From an uncultured Methanobrevibacter sp. (GTDB taxonomy: Archaea > Methanobacteriota > Methanobacteria > Methanobacteriales > Methanobacteriaceae), in NCBI RefSeq assembly GCF_902774605.1, contig NZ_CACYJE010000009.1, positions 1 through 50,009 on the forward strand: DNA of 50,009 bases, read 5' to 3'. A model generated the notes under the pieces. That model worked only from the letters and a program-made list of their open reading frames with translations, made no database searches and was not told the origin of the DNA. Both the position numbers and the translations under genes were made by a program. The stretch's first letter is position 1. Each line of letters starts with the position of its first letter. Below are positions 46,915-50,009 of this stretch, piece after piece.

Positions 46915-47313
46915 ATGGCAAGACCAGAATGGGTAACTTACAGTGACGAAGAAATTGAAGAAATGATTTTGAAATTTAACAGGGAAGGAAAAAGCACTTC
47001 CGAAATCGGTATCATCCTAAGAGATCAATACGGAATCCCATCCGTTAAGGACGTAACCGGTGAAAGAATCACTCAAATCCTAAAAAGAAACGGTCAGGCT
47101 GGAGACTACCCAGAAGACTTAATGAACTTAATCAGAAGGGCTGTAAACATCAGGGACCACCTTGAAGAAAACCCTAAAGACTTACACTCCAAAAGAGGAT
47201 TAACCATTATCGAAGCAAGAATCAGAAGATTAGCATCTTACTATGTAAGTGAAGGTGCATTACCAGAAGGATGGAGATATAATCCAAAAGAAGCAGCACT
47301 CCTTGTTAAATAG
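46915..47313 (+). CDS. rpsO: 30S ribosomal protein S15 (archaeal)
   Basis: A 132-residue small-subunit protein that binds 16S rRNA in the central domain. Start [18 protein letters not shown] is typical of archaeal/eukaryotic S15/S13e, with an N-terminal helical extension (1-60) before the conserved S15 core ([25 protein letters not shown] at about 81-105, then [18 protein letters not shown]). An AGAGGT site precedes the ATG; longer in-frame readings back to 46831 are not supported. Codon use is strongly optimised. The DHH-family gene overlaps its end, so rdgB, rpsO, the DHH gene and the aconitase X gene may form one operon. Confidence 0.95.
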   Translation: MARPEWVTYSDEEIEEMILKFNREGKSTSEIGIILRDQYGIPSVKDVTGERITQILKRNGQAGDYPEDLMNLIRRAVNIRDHLEENPKDLHSKRGLTIIEARIRRLASYYVSEGALPEGWRYNPKEAALLVK

Positions 47314-48637
47314 GGCTGGCGAAGCCACTGATATGCTCAAGGAGCATATTGAAAAGGATAGTGTTATAAGATTAATTTCTCATAACGATGCTGATGGAAT
47401 ATCAGCTGCGGCAGTCATAGCGAATGCCTTAAAAGAAGAGGATGTTCAGTTCCACACAACAATAATCCCTCGTCTGAAAGAGGACATTGTCAATCAGCTG
47501 AGAAGCGAGAAGTACGATCTTTTCATCTTCTCAGACATGGGAAGTCCCTTTATTAAGGAATTCAACACCTACAAGCATGACGTCATAGTTGCAGACCACC
47601 ATCAGGTCAACGACACAGAGGCTGAGAGCAATGTGGTTCACATAAACCCTCACCTCTTTGAAATCGACGGCAGCCGAGACCTATGCGGTGCCGGTTCAGC
47701 ATACCTTGCTGTGCGCGAGCTTGACAAGAAGCACCTTGCATACTTCGCACTCGTCGGTGCATTCGGTGACATGCAAGGCCAGGAAGGATTCACTGGCGTC
47801 AACCGCATGATACTGGATGATGCAGTCCAAAGCGGAACCGTTGAGATACATGAAGGATTGAAGATAGTTTCAAAGGCATCAGAACCGATTTTCAAATCCC
47901 TCGCCTACACCTTCTCACCGCCGCTGCCTGGAATCAGCGGAGACCTTGAAGGCGCACAGGAATTCCTGGAGAGAATGAACCTGTCCTACGGAATCAAGTT
48001 CACCGACCTTGAGGATGAGGAAAAGGACCTTCTAAAAGAGGCCTTGGTGGAGGTCAACCCGGACATCTTCGGTGACTGCTACACAGTGCCTAAGGAAATC
48101 CCGCTGCTCAGGGACCTGGAGGAATACTCATATATCCTTGACGCATGCGGAAAGAACAAGAAGCAAGGCTTGGGATTGAGCATAGCCTTGGGCGAAAGGG
48201 AACAGGCACTGGATGCCGCATTGAAGCTTCAGCGCCAATACCGTGATCAAATCGTTAAGGGACTTGAATGGATCAAGCGCGAAGGCGCCCAGCAATTGAA
48301 CGCCATACAATACTTGTATTCTGAAGATAAGGTGTTGAAATCTGTAATGGGCACCATTGCAAGCATCGGCTTGTCAGTACAATTATTGGATAATTCCAAA
48401 CCGGTCATTGGACTGTCACGTCTTCACAAGGACATTAAGATCTCCGGGCGCACAACCAGGGACATGGTTGCCCGTGGAGTGAACCTTGGAAAGGCACTGA
48501 TGGACTCATCCAACAACTTCAACGGCACCGGGGGAGGACATGACATTGCCGCAGGCGCTATGATTCCATACGAGGCAAAGGATAATTTCCTTCACCTGGT
48601 GGATGAGATGGTTGAATATCAATTAAGTAATGATTAA
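47303..48637 (+). CDS. DHH-family phosphoesterase, archaeal RecJ-like
   Basis: About 444 residues. The DHH domain has [18 protein letters not shown] (motif I), [19 protein letters not shown] (the DHH motif) and GAFGDMQG. The C-terminal DHHA1 domain ends with [15 protein letters not shown] (the GGGH motif). The family includes archaeal RecJ-like exonucleases and related nucleotide phosphodiesterases; substrate specificity cannot be read from sequence. The start is uncertain: TTG at 47303 gives [15 protein letters not shown], keeping a helix found in relatives and overlapping rpsO by 11 nt, while ATG at 47333 is the alternative. GTG at 47249 would overlap rpsO by 65 nt and is unlikely. It overlaps or abuts the aconitase X gene. 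Confidence 0.82.
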   Translation: MLNRAGEATDMLKEHIEKDSVIRLISHNDADGISAAAVIANALKEEDVQFHTTIIPRLKEDIVNQLRSEKYDLFIFSDMGSPFIKEFNTYKHDVIVADHHQVNDTEAESNVVHINPHLFEIDGSRDLCGAGSAYLAVRELDKKHLAYFALVGAFGDMQGQEGFTGVNRMILDDAVQSGTVEIHEGLKIVSKASEPIFKSLAYTFSPPLPGISGDLEGAQEFLERMNLSYGIKFTDLEDEEKDLLKEALVEVNPDIFGDCYTVPKEIPLLRDLEEYSYILDACGKNKKQGLGLSIALGEREQALDAALKLQRQYRDQIVKGLEWIKREGAQQLNAIQYLYSEDKVLKSVMGTIASIGLSVQLLDNSKPVIGLSRLHKDIKISGRTTRDMVARGVNLGKALMDSSNNFNGTGGGHDIAAGAMIPYEAKDNFLHLVDEMVEYQLSND

Positions 48638-48638
48638 T

Positions 48639-49826
48639 ATGTTTTTAACAAAAGAAGAACAGGCAATGTGCGATGGCGAATACGGTGAAACCATACGCAA
48701 AAGCATGGATATACTGGTTGCATTAGGCGACATCTACGGCGCTTCCAAGCTCGTGGACATCACCTCAGCTCAGGTATCCGGCGTATCATACAAGACAATC
48801 GGCGAAGCGGGACTTGAATACCTGCAGGACCTTGCAGGCGACGGTTCAGGAAAAGCCACAATCAACGCATCCCTAAACCCTCCTGGAACCGATCTGGACA
48901 ATTGGGAGGAATTGGGATTTCCGGAATACTTCGCAGTCAAGCAGAATGAAATCGTTGACGCCTATGCGGAACTTGGAATTGCTAAAACATGCACTTGCAC
49001 TCCTTATTTGGTTGGAAACGTGCCAAGATTTAGGGATCATGTGTCATGGTCCGAATCATCAGCTGTTGCATACGTCAACTCAGTCATAGGTGCAAGAAGC
49101 AACCGTGAAGGCGGACCGGCAGCGCTTGCAGCTGCAATTGTCGGAAAAACCCCATTATACGGGTTCCATCTGCCTGAAAACCGTAAGGCAAACCTTGTCG
49201 TTAATGTTAACACAGAATTGCACGGCGCGGATTTCGGAGCATTGGGCTATTATATCGGAAAGGTTGTCGGAAGCGGAGTACCATACTTTAAACTGCAAAA
49301 CACTCCAAACAACAATGACCTGAAGACATTGGGTGCGGCACTGGCATCATCCGGTTCAGTCGCATTATACCATATGGAGAATGTGACACCTGAGTTCGAC
49401 ATTGCCGGCGAGGCTGATGTTGAGGATATAATGTTTATTGGCGAGAAGGAAATCACCGATACACGTGAAAAACTCACTACAAGCGACAGGACACCTGACC
49501 TGATCTGTCTGGGTTGTCCTCATGCATCACTTGAAGAGATTAAGCAAGTTGCAGCTATCGTTCAGGGAAAAACAATTAAGAACAAGTTATGGATATGCAC
49601 ATCCGTCAGCGTCAAGGCCACAGCCGACAGGATGGGCTACACTAAACTCATCGAGGCCGCAGGCGGAAACATAGTATGTGACACCTGCATGGTTGTAGCT
49701 CCAATCGAGGAAATGGGCTTTGAGGTTATTGGCGTGAATTCCGCAAAGGCGGCCAACTACGTTCCGTCAATGTGCGGTTTGGAAGTTGTCTATAATGATG
49801 TTGAAAATCTTATTCAGTTCGAGTAA
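48639..49826 (+). CDS. aconitase X catalytic subunit (phosphomevalonate dehydratase large subunit)
   Basis: A 395-residue member of the aconitase X family (AcnX), normal length for the separate large subunit. In archaea this family has been identified as the large subunit of phosphomevalonate dehydratase in the archaeal mevalonate pathway, which makes isoprenoids for membrane ether lipids. Evidence: [30 protein letters not shown] at the start (residues 1-30, landmark), [59 protein letters not shown], and CDTCMVV. The cysteines in CTCT, CLGC and CDTC are candidate cluster or substrate ligands. An ATG at 48630 is also in frame and overlaps the DHH gene, but homologues begin at M-LTKEE. The small subunit is not in the window. 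Confidence 0.85.
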   Translation: MFLTKEEQAMCDGEYGETIRKSMDILVALGDIYGASKLVDITSAQVSGVSYKTIGEAGLEYLQDLAGDGSGKATINASLNPPGTDLDNWEELGFPEYFAVKQNEIVDAYAELGIAKTCTCTPYLVGNVPRFRDHVSWSESSAVAYVNSVIGARSNREGGPAALAAAIVGKTPLYGFHLPENRKANLVVNVNTELHGADFGALGYYIGKVVGSGVPYFKLQNTPNNNDLKTLGAALASSGSVALYHMENVTPEFDIAGEADVEDIMFIGEKEITDTREKLTTSDRTPDLICLGCPHASLEEIKQVAAIVQGKTIKNKLWICTSVSVKATADRMGYTKLIEAAGGNIVCDTCMVVAPIEEMGFEVIGVNSAKAANYVPSMCGLEVVYNDVENLIQFE

Positions 49827-49833
49827 GGTTTTC

Positions 49834-49855
49834 ATAATATTTTTTTTAATATTAT
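49834..49855. terminator. bidirectional terminator-like hairpin
   Basis: ATAATATT (49834-49841) and AATATTAT (49848-49855) flank a run of T, followed by TCTATTTTTTA. It lies between convergent genes and could end both. Confidence 0.5.
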
Positions 49856-49929
49856 TCTATTTTTTAGAATACGTCCAATTATGGCATAATTTACATAATG
49901 ATATTAAACATTTTAGGGGCCTGAATTTT

Positions 49930-50009
49930 TCAGTTTTCTGAAAGTTGTTGTATGGCTGTTTTTGAGTAAAATCCTTGCGATATGATTAGTGCTCCTAAAA
50001 ATACATTTA
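49930..50009 (-). CDS. 3' end of a minus-strand gene, unidentified
   Basis: From the right edge the minus strand stays open for about 26 codons and ends in TGA at 49930-49932. The tail reads VFLGALIISQGFYSKTAIQQ then LSEN, a hydrophobic stretch followed by a polar end, as at the C-terminus of a membrane protein. The frame is too short to identify, and could be chance, but its position after a convergent terminator supports a real gene. Confidence 0.35.
   Translation of the reverse strand, partial: NVFLGALIISQGFYSKTAIQQLSEN

Overview
The window comes from a methanogenic archaeon of the Methanobacteriales, most likely Methanobrevibacter or a close relative. The evidence is very AT-rich intergenic DNA, TTTAWATA-type archaeal promoters with GGTGAT/AGGAGG ribosome sites, several giant secreted adhesin-like proteins, and a methanogen gene set: mtd (F420-dependent methylene-H4MPT dehydrogenase), fae-hps fusion, archaeal threonyl-tRNA synthetase, Kae1-Bud32 fusion, archaeal CobT and aconitase X. 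All names rest on reading the sequence; no database search was possible.

Layout. 1-597: orphan IS200/IS605-like end hairpin, then a long promoter region. 598-10650: a 3350-residue surface protein made of four beta-helix + Ig modules, an Ig array and a lysine-rich C-terminus. 10916-14373: thrS, fae-hps and a zinc-ribbon gene; a coiled-coil gene faces them. 15402-22252: a tight four-gene operon of a membrane-anchored CobN-like chelatase, a DUF2162 membrane protein with a CPCC motif, an ExbB/TolQ-like protein and an ExbD-like DUF2149 protein. 22486-33589: two large secreted DUF3344 proteins ending in the same kind of lysine-rich domain. 33658-37423: iron-sulfur flavoprotein, flippase, ModE-type regulator, ferredoxin, hisB. 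37561-38728 (minus): mtd and tRNA-Val. 38849-40618: ilvE-type aminotransferase and uppP. 40641-41189: a gene-free stretch with four palindromes. 41199-42769 (minus): cobT and a small unknown gene. 42860-49826: a KEOPS/rdgB/S15/DHH/aconitase X housekeeping run, interrupted by a DUF4062-HATPase-HTH gene flanked by two different repeat arrays. The right edge holds the 3' end of a minus-strand gene.

How it fits together. The most interesting unit is 15402-33589. An extracytoplasmic CobN-like protein without ChlI/ChlD partners, encoded with an ExbB/ExbD-like proton motor, matches the logic of the bacterial hmuSTUV heme-acquisition genes. The inference is a surface machine that takes metal, or a metal-tetrapyrrole, from outside a single-membrane archaeon. 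A TTAGTAATA motif occurs upstream of both the cobN-like operon and the adjacent DUF3344 gene, suggesting shared control. The second notable unit is the DUF4062 gene at 44624-46027: five CAATWTTTCA repeats at exactly 19-bp spacing upstream, and a duplicated block of TGTCAA/TTGACA half-sites spaced at multiples of 11 bp downstream. It looks like inserted regulatory or defence cargo.
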